49,950 bases of DNA from Streptomyces sp. A1277 (lineage in GTDB: Bacteria; Actinomycetota; Actinomycetes; Streptomycetales; Streptomycetaceae). The stretch covers positions 1 through 49,950 of the forward strand of contig NZ_SSBI01000058.1 of assembly GCF_004795015.1 (NCBI RefSeq). Direction: 5' to 3'. The notes under the pieces were generated by a model. That model did not search any database. It was not told the origin of the DNA and saw only the letters and a program-made list of their open reading frames with translations. How positions within the stretch are numbered: position 1 is the stretch's first letter; every line of letters begins with the position of its first letter. Below are positions 39,761-47,678 of this stretch, in pieces. The position numbers and the translations under genes are program-made.

Positions 39761-39808
39761 AACGACGCGGGCCCGCCCCTCCGGCCGGAGGGGCGGGCCC
39801 GCGTCGTT
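39761..39808. terminator. 48-bp perfect palindrome, bidirectional terminator
   Basis: Bases 39761-39784 are the exact reverse complement of 39785-39808, a 24-bp stem with no unpaired loop base. It lies 42 nt after the sucD stop and 13 nt from the stop of the convergent gene, and should terminate both. Confidence 0.92.
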
Positions 39809-39821
39809 GTGGCGCGGCCGC

Positions 39822-41231
39822 TCAGCCGGCCTCGGGGACCAGGCGGGCCGGGCCGTGGACCAGTTCGCCGCCGAGCTTCTTCCGCAGCTTCACATCCGCC
39901 GGCGTCAGCTTCTGCGGGCCCCCGACCGGCGGCACCCCGCCGACCTGCTGCGCGGGCGCCGGCGGCGTCTCGTACTTGCGGGGAGCCGTCGCCAGGGTGA
40001 TCAGCGTCAGGCCGATGATCAGTGCGGTGAACGCGATGGCCGACCGGGCCCACAGCTGCGCCTTGCGCTCACTGCCGGTACGGATCAGCTCCGGCACCGG
40101 CAACGAGGCGGGCCGGCTGCGGGCGAGGGTGCCCAGGTGCTCGTGGAGCAGCGCGGACTGCTCGGCCGGCGACTCGGGTGCCGCGACCTCGGGCAGCCGC
40201 TCGGCGATCGCCGCCCGGGCGGTCACCAGCCGCCCGGCCGCCGCCCGCGTGCTCGCCTCGGTCTCCGCCGCGGTCTCCGGCAGCCCCAGACCCACGCCGT
40301 CGTGCAGCACCAGCGTGCGCCGGTACGAAGGGGGCAGCGCCAGCAGCGCGTCGAGCAGCGCGCGCTGTCCCGGCGCCTCGGGCGGGGGATCGAGGCGCCG
40401 GTGCTCGCCGCGCAGCCGGCGCCACGGTGACATCGCGTGCTCGTAGGCGGCCGCCCGTACCCAGCCCACCGGGTCCCGGTCCACCGCCACCTCCGGCCAG
40501 CGCTGCCAGGCCAGCTCGAACGCCTTGGCCACGGCCTCGCGGGACAGGGCGCGCCGTCCGGTCAGCAGATAGGTCTGGTGGAAGAGGGTCGCGGCGGCAT
40601 GCCCGTACAACGCGTCGAACGCCTCCGCGGGCGAAAGCCCGGTCTCTGCCGTCTCACGGACCTCAGCCGTTTCACTGGCCTCGGCCGTCTCACTAGCTCC
40701 AGCCGTCTCACCAGCTCCAGATGTCTCGCTGGTCTCGTCGGCCTCCTCCCCCTTGTCGGGCTCAGCAGGCATAGACGCGGCCACAGACACGGCCACAACG
40801 GCAGGCACCGCCGCGGACGCAACGACAGGCGCAACCGCAACCGCGGGCGGCTGCGCAGGCGGTTCGGGTGGGGGGCTGCTGCCGGGCTCGGCGGCGGCCA
40901 AGGCATCGCTTCCGGTGGCGTCGGCGTCTACGGGGGCCGGCCGCGGTTTCGGCCGTTCGGCGGGAGGCTTCGGCGTGGCGTTCGACCTCTTCCGTTTGGC
41001 GGGGGAGATGGCCGGAGCGACGCTCGACCCGATCAGCCGGGCGTACGCCTCGCGCTTGCGCCCGCGCGGGCTGGTGCGGCCCGTCTCCCACGCCCGCACC
41101 GTGGCCCGGGTGACGCCCACGGCCGCCGCGACCTGCTCCTCAGTCAGCGACTTGGCCTCCCGCAGTCTGCGCCGCTCCTTCGGGGAGGGGAGCGGCGAGG
41201 CGGTGGCCGTGTCGGACGTGCTCTGCGTCAT
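39822..41231 (-). CDS. XRE-HTH / ECF-sigma-like / transmembrane fusion protein
   Basis: Residues ~15-60 are an XRE-type HTH (LREAKSLTEEQVAAAVGVTRATVRAWETGR). A ~120-residue Pro/Ala/Glu-rich linker with SETAE-type repeats follows. Then comes a region resembling sigma-70 region 2 (AFDALYGHAAATLFHQTYLL, REAVAKAFELAWQRW) and region 4 (ALLALPPSYRRTLVLHDGVG), as in ECF sigma factors. A single helix (AIAFTALIIGLTLITLAT) comes near the C-terminus, followed by ~60 Pro-rich residues outside. This suggests a membrane-bound transcription regulator. ATG 41231 is used; an upstream in-frame ATG (41294) adds residues without RBS. The sigma homology is by eye and the region 4 HTH is degenerate. Confidence 0.8.
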   Translation of the reverse strand: MTQSTSDTATASPLPSPKERRRLREAKSLTEEQVAAAVGVTRATVRAWETGRTSPRGRKREAYARLIGSSVAPAISPAKRKRSNATPKPPAERPKPRPAPVDADATGSDALAAAEPGSSPPPEPPAQPPAVAVAPVVASAAVPAVVAVSVAASMPAEPDKGEEADETSETSGAGETAGASETAEASETAEVRETAETGLSPAEAFDALYGHAAATLFHQTYLLTGRRALSREAVAKAFELAWQRWPEVAVDRDPVGWVRAAAYEHAMSPWRRLRGEHRRLDPPPEAPGQRALLDALLALPPSYRRTLVLHDGVGLGLPETAAETEASTRAAAGRLVTARAAIAERLPEVAAPESPAEQSALLHEHLGTLARSRPASLPVPELIRTGSERKAQLWARSAIAFTALIIGLTLITLATAPRKYETPPAPAQQVGGVPPVGGPQKLTPADVKLRKKLGGELVHGPARLVPEAG

Positions 41232-41260
41232 GAGGGCCGCCTGCGCGGCCTGCACCGGGT

Positions 41261-41284
41261 GAAAAAGTACATAAACGTATATTG
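41261..41284. promoter_or_regulatory. AT-rich divergent promoter island
   Basis: About 24 bases that are some 80% A+T in a >70% GC setting, containing TATATT (rightward -10 candidate) and TACGTT/TATACG (leftward candidates). It lies 30 nt from the leftward start and ~65 nt from the rightward start, so it probably serves both genes. Confidence 0.45.
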
Positions 41285-41347
41285 GGCGACACAACGGCCG
41301 TTCGCCCGTTACACGGAATAAGCGCGTGTCGTTGGCAGCATGACGGC

Positions 41348-43309
41348 GTGACCCAAGTGACCGAACGCAGCCCGTCGTTGTCGGCCGAGCAGGCAGGGCC
41401 CGCCGTACTGGTCGCGGCCGCGCTGCGCGGGGCCGTCGCGGCGGGGCTCGGGCTGGGCTCCGTCGCCGTTCTCGTCGCCGCCGTCTGGATCAGCTCCCCG
41501 GCCCCCGACAGCGGCCCCGGCGAGGCGTTCCACGCGGCCGCCGGCCTGTGGCTCCTCGCGCACGGTGCCGAGTTGGTCAGGACGGAGACCCTGACCGGCG
41601 CCCCGGCCCCGATGGGGGTGGTCCCGCTGCTGCTCGCCGCCCTGCCGGTGTGGCTGGTGCACCGGGCGGCCAGGGACGTGCTGGAGCCGGAGGAGGGGCG
41701 CGCCGCCCCGACGCCCGGTCGTGCGTTCGCGCTGGTGACGGCCGGATACCTGCTGGTCGGCGGCGTGGTCGCCCTCTACGCGCGGGGCGCCTCGCTGTCC
41801 GCCCGGCCGCTGTCCCTGCTGTTCCCCGCCGTGCTGGTGGTGGCGGGTGCGGCGGCCGCCGGGGTGTGGACGGCTTGCGGGCACCCGGTCGGCCCCCCGC
41901 CCTCCTGGGCGCCGGTGCGGCTGCACGAGGCGATGGCGCGCACCCGGTTCGTGCGGCGGGCCGAGGCGGTGGGCCGGTCGGCGGCGGCCGGGACGGCGGT
42001 GCTGCTCGGCGGGGGAGCGCTGGTCGTGGCGGCGGCGCTGGTGTGGCACGGGGGGCCGGTGCAGGAATCCTTTCTGCGGCTCGCCGACGACTGGGGCGGC
42101 CGGGTCGCCGTCCTCCTGCTGGCGCTGGGCCTGGTGCCGAACGCGGCGGTGTGGGGTGCGGCGTACGGGCTCGGCCCGGGCTTCGCCCTCGGTACGGCTT
42201 CGACGGTCACCCCGCTCGCCTTCACGGGGCACCCGGCCGTACCGGACTTCCCCCTGCTGGCCGCGATGCCGGCGCAGGGCCCGGGGGCGCCCCCGAACTG
42301 GGCGGCCGGCGCGGTCCCGGTCGCGGCGGCGCTGACGGTCGCCTGGTTCACCGTACGGCGGGCGGCGCCGGCCCACGGCGTACGCGAGGAGGCGTGGAGC
42401 CCGTGGGAGACCGCGCTCACCACCGCCCTGGCGGCCGTCGGCTGCGGGATCGGCGCGGCCCTGCTGGCGGCAGCGGCGGGCGGACCGCTCGGCACGCACG
42501 CCCTCGCGGACTTCGGCCCGGTCTGGTGGCTCACCGGGGCGGCGACGCTGGCCTGGACCGTCGTGCTCGGCGTCCCGGCGGCCCTGCTGCTACGTGCCTG
42601 GCGGCTGCGCGGACGTACGAAGGACGAGCAGCCGGCGGACGCGGCGGACAGAGCCGAAGGAGTGAAGACCCGATCGGCGAAGAAGGCACCCGGAGAGGCG
42701 AAGAAGGCGCGGGGAGAGGCGAAGAAGGCGCGGAGAGAGGCGAAGAAAGCATCCGGCGAGGCGAAGAAGGCCGCCGCCGAAGCGAAGAAGGCCGTCGCCG
42801 AGGGGGCCGAGAACGCGCCCGGAGCGGACGACAAGGCGTCCGGGCCGGCGGAGAAGGGCGCCCGGCGCAGGTGGTGGCCCTGGAGCGGCAGCCGCGCCAC
42901 CGAGGAGCAGGACCCCCGGAGCGACGAGGCGCCCGCCCCGGCCTCCGGTGGCGGCCCGGACGTGGATGTCGAGGCGTACGACTTCCTGCCGACCGACCCC
43001 TGGCACGCCCGGACGGCCGACGCCCACCCGTCCGGCCCGCCGGAGCCCCCACCCGCCACCGCGGCCCCGGACACCGAGCCCGAGCCCGAGAAGTCCGAGG
43101 AAGCCGAGCCCGGCACCCTGGACACCGGGCCCGAGCCCGAGCCCCAGGCGTCCGAGCCCGGCCCCCCGGGCACCGAGCCCGGCCCCCCGGGCACCGAGCC
43201 CGGCCCCCCGGGCACCGAGCCCGGCCCCCCGGGCACCGAGCCCGGCCCCCCGGGCACCGACTCCGGCCCCCCGGATACCGGCCCCGCCTCCCCGGCCGCT
43301 ACTGCTTGA
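41348..43309 (+). CDS. DUF6350 / PerM-like polytopic membrane protein
   Basis: About 430 residues of predicted multi-pass membrane protein, roughly ten hydrophobic segments (LLLAALPVWLVHRAARDVL, ALVTAGYLLVGGVVALY, LLSLLFPAVLVVAGAAAAGV and others). A ~210-residue charged cytoplasmic tail follows, with KKA(P/R/S)GEAK repeats and an EPGPPGT repeat. It sits between sucCD and purNH, the place held in M. tuberculosis by PerM (Rv0955), a protein tied to cell division under stress; that role is inferred from position and architecture. The GTG at 41348 gives MTQVTERSPSL. RBS is weak. The end overlaps the convergent gene by 11 nt. Confidence 0.82.
   Translation: MTQVTERSPSLSAEQAGPAVLVAAALRGAVAAGLGLGSVAVLVAAVWISSPAPDSGPGEAFHAAAGLWLLAHGAELVRTETLTGAPAPMGVVPLLLAALPVWLVHRAARDVLEPEEGRAAPTPGRAFALVTAGYLLVGGVVALYARGASLSARPLSLLFPAVLVVAGAAAAGVWTACGHPVGPPPSWAPVRLHEAMARTRFVRRAEAVGRSAAAGTAVLLGGGALVVAAALVWHGGPVQESFLRLADDWGGRVAVLLLALGLVPNAAVWGAAYGLGPGFALGTASTVTPLAFTGHPAVPDFPLLAAMPAQGPGAPPNWAAGAVPVAAALTVAWFTVRRAAPAHGVREEAWSPWETALTTALAAVGCGIGAALLAAAAGGPLGTHALADFGPVWWLTGAATLAWTVVLGVPAALLLRAWRLRGRTKDEQPADAADRAEGVKTRSAKKAPGEAKKARGEAKKARREAKKASGEAKKAAAEAKKAVAEGAENAPGADDKASGPAEKGARRRWWPWSGSRATEEQDPRSDEAPAPASGGGPDVDVEAYDFLPTDPWHARTADAHPSGPPEPPPATAAPDTEPEPEKSEEAEPGTLDTGPEPEPQASEPGPPGTEPGPPGTEPGPPGTEPGPPGTEPGPPGTDSGPPDTGPASPAATA
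43154..43279 (+). repeat. 21-bp tandem repeat encoding EPGPPGT
   Basis: Five identical-frame 21-bp units from 43154 encode EPGPPGT, followed by a variant DSGPPDT and then the end of the protein. Proline-rich, collagen-like spacing at the C-terminus of the DUF6350 protein. Confidence 0.92.
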
Positions 43310-44231
43310 CGCCGAAGAGGGTTTCCAGTGGCTTCGGGAGCAGATCGTTGCAGGCCAGCTGGCCCGACTTGGTCAGGGCGTCGTTCACACAGGTGTAGTA
43401 GTCGCGGTAGACCATCTGGACGGTGAACGTCGTCGCGACGATCGCCAGCGCGATCACGCCCGTCACCAGACCGCTGACCGCGGCCGTGGTCTGCTGCCGG
43501 CCCGTGCGCTGGGCGGTCAGGGCGTTCTGCGCACCGGCGGGCCCCTGACCGGCGGGGGTGCCGGGGCCCCAGGCGCCGGCCTGCTGTCCCGGACCGCCGG
43601 TCGCCGCCGCACCGCCCGTCCCGGGAGCGGGCGAGGAGGCGGGCGCACCCGGCCCGGCCGCCTGGCCCTTCGGCCTCCCCCGCAGCGCGCTGATCGACCA
43701 GTACGTGGCGAGGGCGCCGAGCAGCAGGGCGATCTCCGGGAAGTCGAAGATCGCGAAGAAGAAGGCCCACATGCCGGCGAGCAGCGCGTAGCGGGCGCGG
43801 CGCTGGATGGGGTCGGTCGGGTCCCAGCGCGGGCCGGCGGGCGCGCCCTCGGGGCCGCCCTTCCCGTTCGGCCCGCCCGGTCCGGCGGGCCGGCCGCCGA
43901 AGTCACCGTTCTGGCGGCCCGGCTGCTTGCTGCTCCACTGGCTGCCCCACGCGGGCCGGTGGTCGGAGGGCTGGCCGTCGGGCGCGTCGCCGCCGTTGCC
44001 GTTTCCGTCGCCCCCGCCGTTGCCGTCCGTGGAGCCGCCGACCGGGTGGCGGGGCTGCCAGGGCTGGTCGGGCCGGCCCTCGGGCGGCGGCGCGAAGGGG
44101 TTGTCGTCCTGCGGATTCCCGGAGGAACCGGACGAAGAGGAGGAGGACGAGGAGGAGCGCTCCCGCATCAGCAGGGTGGCCCGCTCGGGCAGCGGACGGT
44201 GGAAGGCGGTGCGGCGGCGTCGGTCCGGCAT
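43299..44231 (-). CDS. Membrane protein with long disordered N-terminus
   Basis: Residues 1-140 are low complexity: a run of nine serines, Gly/Asn-rich (DGNGGGDGNGNGG) and Pro-rich. The hydrophobic pair YALLAGMWAFFFAIF and IALLLGALATYWSI follows, then a Gly/Ala/Pro linker and a third helix VSGLVTGVIALAIVATTFTV. The protein ends in a short cysteine-containing domain (DYYTCVNDALTKSGQLACND), probably outside and disulphide-linked. No family name comes to mind. Start 44231 is the longest frame with GGGGAAG some 12 nt upstream; the internal ATG at 44168 is possible. It is convergent with the DUF6350 gene and divergent from purN. Confidence 0.75.
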   Translation of the reverse strand: MPDRRRRTAFHRPLPERATLLMRERSSSSSSSSSGSSGNPQDDNPFAPPPEGRPDQPWQPRHPVGGSTDGNGGGDGNGNGGDAPDGQPSDHRPAWGSQWSSKQPGRQNGDFGGRPAGPGGPNGKGGPEGAPAGPRWDPTDPIQRRARYALLAGMWAFFFAIFDFPEIALLLGALATYWSISALRGRPKGQAAGPGAPASSPAPGTGGAAATGGPGQQAGAWGPGTPAGQGPAGAQNALTAQRTGRQQTTAAVSGLVTGVIALAIVATTFTVQMVYRDYYTCVNDALTKSGQLACNDLLPKPLETLFGVKQ

Positions 44232-44414
44232 GTGGTGAACGTCTTCCCCATCTCGTCATGTCCGCCCGGTGGACGGTGCGCTGTCCCTTGACGCTACCTT
44301 CCGGCGAGGAGGAGCCGGAAGCGGGGAGCGCGGCGTGACCGCCCGGACCGGCGGACCGGGCGACCGGGGCTCCCTCACCCCGTCAGCCGAGGGCCCAGCG
44401 GGGTGCCGGTATCG

Positions 44415-44442
44415 TTGCTGACGGTCGGCCCGTTCGTAGAGT
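44415..44442 (+). promoter_or_regulatory. Candidate purNH promoter
   Basis: TTGCTG (44415-44420), 16-nt spacer and TAGAGT (44437-44442), predicting transcription from about 44449 and a 5' leader of some 130 nt. The remainder of the 349-nt gap (44232-44414) shows no clear element; its leftward half should hold the promoter of the divergent membrane-protein gene. Confidence 0.5.
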
Positions 44443-44477
44443 TCCCCGTATCGAAGAGCGCGCTTCTTTCGTACGAC

Positions 44478-44513
44478 CGTACAAATCGCATGACCCGTAC
44501 AGATCGCATGACC
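44478..44513 (+). promoter_or_regulatory. 18-bp tandem direct repeat in the purN leader
   Basis: CGTACAAATCGCATGACC (44478-44495) is followed immediately by the same sequence with one A-to-G change (44496-44513). A CGTACGAC fragment lies just before. The pair falls about 30-65 nt downstream of the predicted start of transcription, a roadblock or RNA-level position. Confidence 0.6.
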
Positions 44514-44580
44514 GTCGCCCCAGTGCCGTGGTGGCGGGTCGGCCGCTTCGAACCGCTCGCACGCGAGAAAGGGCCCAGCT

Positions 44581-45237
44581 GTGGCCTCCCCGCTCTCCTC
44601 CGCCGCCCCGGCCCGTGTGGTCGTCCTGGTCTCCGGGTCCGGTACGAACCTTCAGGCCCTGCTCGACGCGATCGGCGACGACCCCGACGGGTACGGCGCC
44701 CGGATCGTCGCGGTCGGCGCCGACCGCGACGGCATCGCCGGTCTGGAACGGGCCGAGCGCGCCGGGCTCCCCACCTTCGTGTGCCGCGTCAAGGACCACG
44801 CCTCGCGCGAGGAGTGGGACGCCGCGCTCGCCGAGGCCACCGCGGAGCACCGGCCGGACCTCGTCGTGTCCGCCGGCTTCATGAAGATCGTGGGCAAGGA
44901 GTTCCTCGCCCGCTTCGGCGGCCGGTTCGTCAACACCCACCCCGCCCTGCTCCCCAGCTTTCCCGGAGCCCACGGTGTGCGTGACGCGCTCGCGCACGGC
45001 GTGAAGGTCACCGGGTGCACCGTCCACTTCGTCGACGACGGTGTCGACACCGGTCCGATCATCGCGCAGGGCGTGGTCGAGGTGACCGAAGAGGACACCC
45101 CGGAGGGCGAAGCGGCCCTTCACGAACGCATCAAGGAAGTCGAGCGCAAGCTGCTCGTCGAGGCCGTGGGGCGGCTCGCCCGCGACGGCTATCGCATTGA
45201 GGGACGAAAGGTTCATCTCGGTCATGTCGGTGAATAA
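44581..45237 (+). CDS. purN: Phosphoribosylglycinamide formyltransferase
   Basis: It transfers a formyl group from 10-formyl-THF to GAR in purine synthesis. Visible motifs are VLVSGSGTNLQALLDAI (phosphate loop), VSAGFMKIVG, the catalytic block NTHPALLPSFPGAHGVRDAL (Asn, His) and HFVDDGVDTGPII with the conserved Asp. Length 218 aa is normal. The GTG start has AAAGGG 8 nt upstream. Its end overlaps purH by 14 nt, so the two are coupled. The cofactor is made by FolD, encoded in the same window. Confidence 0.97.
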   Translation: MASPLSSAAPARVVVLVSGSGTNLQALLDAIGDDPDGYGARIVAVGADRDGIAGLERAERAGLPTFVCRVKDHASREEWDAALAEATAEHRPDLVVSAGFMKIVGKEFLARFGGRFVNTHPALLPSFPGAHGVRDALAHGVKVTGCTVHFVDDGVDTGPIIAQGVVEVTEEDTPEGEAALHERIKEVERKLLVEAVGRLARDGYRIEGRKVHLGHVGE

Positions 45238-46777
45238 GCCCATCCGCCGCGCCCTGGTCAGCGTCTACGACAAGACGGGGCTCGAAGACCTCGCCCGCGG
45301 TCTGCACGAGGCGGGTGTCGAGCTGGTCTCCACCGGCTCCACCGCCGGAAAGATCGCCGCCGCCGGCGTCCCGGTCACCAAGGTCGAGGAGCTGACCGGC
45401 TTCCCCGAGTGCCTCGACGGCCGCGTCAAGACGCTGCACCCGCGCGTCCACGCCGGCATCCTCGCCGACCTGCGCCTGGACGCGCACCGCGCGCAGCTCG
45501 CCGAGCTGGGTGTCGAGCCGTTCGACCTGGTGGTCGTCAACCTCTACCCGTTCAAGGAGACCGTCGCCTCCGGCGCCACCGCCGACGAGTGCGTCGAGCA
45601 GATCGACATCGGCGGCCCCTCGATGGTCCGCGCCGCCGCCAAGAACCACCCGTCCGTGGCCGTCGTCACCAGCCCGGAGCGCTACGCCGACGTGCTCGCC
45701 GCGGTCAAGGAGGGCGGCTTCGACCTGACCGCCCGCAAGCGGCTCGCCGCCGAGGCGTTCCAGCACACCGCCGCCTACGACGTGGCCGTCGCCTCCTGGT
45801 TCGCCGACGACTACGCCGCCGCCGACGACTCGGGCTTCCCCGACTTCTTCGGTACGACGTACGCCCGCGAGAACGTCCTGCGCTACGGCGAGAACCCGCA
45901 CCAGCCCGCCGCGCTCTACACCTCCGGCGCGGGCGGCCTGGCCGAGGCCGAACAGCTGCACGGCAAGGAGATGTCCTACAACAACTACACGGACACCGAC
46001 GCCGCGCGCCGGGCCGCGTACGACCACGCCGAGCCGTGCGTCGCGATCATCAAGCACGCCAACCCGTGCGGCATCGCCATCGCCGACGACGTCGCGACCG
46101 CGCACCGCAACGCGCACGCCTGCGACCCGCTGTCCGCGTTCGGAGGCGTGATCGCCGTCAACCGTCCGGTGACCGTCGAGATGGCCGAGCAGGTCGCGGA
46201 GATCTTCACCGAGGTCATCGTCGCCCCGGCGTACGAGGACGGCGCGGTCGAGGTCCTGTCCCGCAAGAAGAACATCCGCGTGCTGCGCGCCCCCGGCGCC
46301 CCGTCCGGCGAGGTCGAGGTCAAGCCGATCGACGGCGGTGCGCTGCTCCAGGTCACCGACCGCCTCCAGGCCGAGGGCGACGACCCGGCCAACTGGACGC
46401 TCGCCACGGGCGAGGCGCTGTCCGCCGACGAGCTGAAGGAACTGGCCTTCGCCTGGAAGGCGTGCCGCGCGGTCAAGTCCAACGCGATCCTGCTCGCCAA
46501 GGGCGGCGCCTCGGTCGGCGTCGGCATGGGCCAGGTCAACCGCGTCGACTCCGCGAAGCTCGCCGTCGAGCGCGCCGGCGAGGAGCGGGCGGCCGGTTCG
46601 TACGCCGCGTCCGACGCGTTCTTCCCGTTCCCCGACGGGCTGGAGATCCTGACCGCGGCCGGCGTCAAGGCCGTGGCCCAGCCCGGCGGTTCGGTCCGCG
46701 ACGAGCTGGTGGTCGAGGCCGCGAAGAAGGCGGGCGTGACGATGTACTTCACCGGCACCCGGCACTTCTTCCACTGA
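45224..46777 (+). CDS. purH: Bifunctional AICAR transformylase / IMP cyclohydrolase
   Basis: It catalyses the last two steps to IMP. The N-terminal MGS-like IMP cyclohydrolase domain has RALVSVYDKTGLEDLARGL, STGSTAGKIAAAGVPVTKVE and GRVKTLHPRVHAGIL. The C-terminal transformylase domain has LRYGENPHQPAALY, the catalytic KHANPCGIAIAD and SDAFFPFPDG. The protein ends in FTGTRHFFH as usual. I use ATG 45224 (MSVNKPIRRALVSVYD); a TTG at 45197 and a GTG at 45230 are alternatives. The start overlaps the purN end. Confidence 0.97.
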   Translation: MSVNKPIRRALVSVYDKTGLEDLARGLHEAGVELVSTGSTAGKIAAAGVPVTKVEELTGFPECLDGRVKTLHPRVHAGILADLRLDAHRAQLAELGVEPFDLVVVNLYPFKETVASGATADECVEQIDIGGPSMVRAAAKNHPSVAVVTSPERYADVLAAVKEGGFDLTARKRLAAEAFQHTAAYDVAVASWFADDYAAADDSGFPDFFGTTYARENVLRYGENPHQPAALYTSGAGGLAEAEQLHGKEMSYNNYTDTDAARRAAYDHAEPCVAIIKHANPCGIAIADDVATAHRNAHACDPLSAFGGVIAVNRPVTVEMAEQVAEIFTEVIVAPAYEDGAVEVLSRKKNIRVLRAPGAPSGEVEVKPIDGGALLQVTDRLQAEGDDPANWTLATGEALSADELKELAFAWKACRAVKSNAILLAKGGASVGVGMGQVNRVDSAKLAVERAGEERAAGSYAASDAFFPFPDGLEILTAAGVKAVAQPGGSVRDELVVEAAKKAGVTMYFTGTRHFFH

Positions 46778-46801
46778 GCCGGCCGGTCCCGCACGGTACG
46801 A

Positions 46802-46848
46802 CCGAGGGCCGTGACCCCACGCGACGAGCGTGCGGTCACGGCCCTCGG
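46802..46848. terminator. purH terminator, bidirectional
   Basis: A 15-bp perfect stem (46802-46816 with 46834-46848) contains an inner CACGC/GCGTG stem. It lies 24 nt after purH and 17 nt from the stop of the convergent RDD gene. Confidence 0.9.
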
Positions 46849-46865
46849 GTCCGTCCGGGGTGCGG

Positions 46866-47450
46866 TCAGCCGACCTTGACGACCACGGTGGAGCAGACCT
46901 TGTCCGCGAACGTCTGGTTCTTGTCGTCCCACAGCGGCCACAGCCAGCCGATGTAGCAGGCGAGGCTGTCCAGGAAGTGGGCGATGTAGCGGACGAACGA
47001 CATGCCGAAGCCGAGCGTCCGGCCGTCCTGCTCGCGCAGCAGGCTGATGCCGAGGGCCTTCTTGCCGACGAACTGGCCGGTCGTGCCCTCCTTGTACAGC
47101 TTGAAGAGGCCGAGGCCGATGCCGGCGAGGATGCCCAGGAGGGCTATCACGCCGCCCGCGGTGCCGCCCACGGCGCCGCCGATGAAGAGCAGGACCATGT
47201 AGGGGATGCCGATGACGAGGCCGTCGACCAGGAGCGCGGCGAAGCGGCTGCCCCAGCCGGCGAGCGGCGGGCGGGCGCCCTGCTGGCCGTAGTCGCCGCC
47301 GGGCACGGGCGGGGCCGACGGGTAGCCGTAGCCCTGCTGCGGCACGCCCTGGGGCGCCTGCTGGGGGTAGCCGTAGCCGGGCTGGCCCTGCGGCGGCTGT
47401 CCGGGCTGCTGCCCGTAGGGGTTGTTCGGGTTCGGGTCGCCGAAGCTCAT
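46866..47450 (-). CDS. RDD-family membrane protein
   Basis: A Pro/Gly/Gln/Tyr-rich cytoplasmic N-terminus (~60 residues, repeated QPGQPPQGQPGYGYPQQ-like units) precedes an RDD domain. GSRFAALLVDGLVIGIPYMV carries the first Arg and Asp, followed by a Gly-rich helix, then GTTGQFVGKKALGISLLRE and SFVRYIAHFLDSL. RDD proteins are small polytopic proteins of mostly unknown, sometimes transport-related, function. RBS GGAGGAA precedes the ATG. The 228-nt gap to folD is divergent; it holds an AT-richer stretch (about 47560-47600) with no certain promoter. Confidence 0.9.
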   Translation of the reverse strand: MSFGDPNPNNPYGQQPGQPPQGQPGYGYPQQAPQGVPQQGYGYPSAPPVPGGDYGQQGARPPLAGWGSRFAALLVDGLVIGIPYMVLLFIGGAVGGTAGGVIALLGILAGIGLGLFKLYKEGTTGQFVGKKALGISLLREQDGRTLGFGMSFVRYIAHFLDSLACYIGWLWPLWDDKNQTFADKVCSTVVVKVG

Positions 47451-47678
47451 CTGGGGCGTTCCTCCAACGGACGTACGGGGACGGGTGCGGCCGCGCGGAG
47501 GAAAGAAAACGTCAGCGGTCCAGCCCCCCGGTTACTGCTGCGGCACAGCGCCCCTCATCGTGATAAGCAGAAAGTAAGTTTGTCCAGTCGCGGTGGAAGA
47601 AGTTGTCCAAGTGCAACCTTGTGTCCACCGCCCGTACCTAATTGGTCCGAGGGCGGGGTCATCCGCGAGTATGGGCAC

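Noticed and set aside
42660..42830. KKA/GEAK repeats as a histone-H1-like gene
   Set aside because: They are in frame with the DUF6350 membrane protein and continue directly from its last helix, so they form its cytoplasmic tail.
47530..47556. Eight-codon leader-like frame (MRGAVPQQ) upstream of the RDD gene
   Set aside because: No regulatory codon run, no terminator hairpin after it and no biosynthetic gene downstream.
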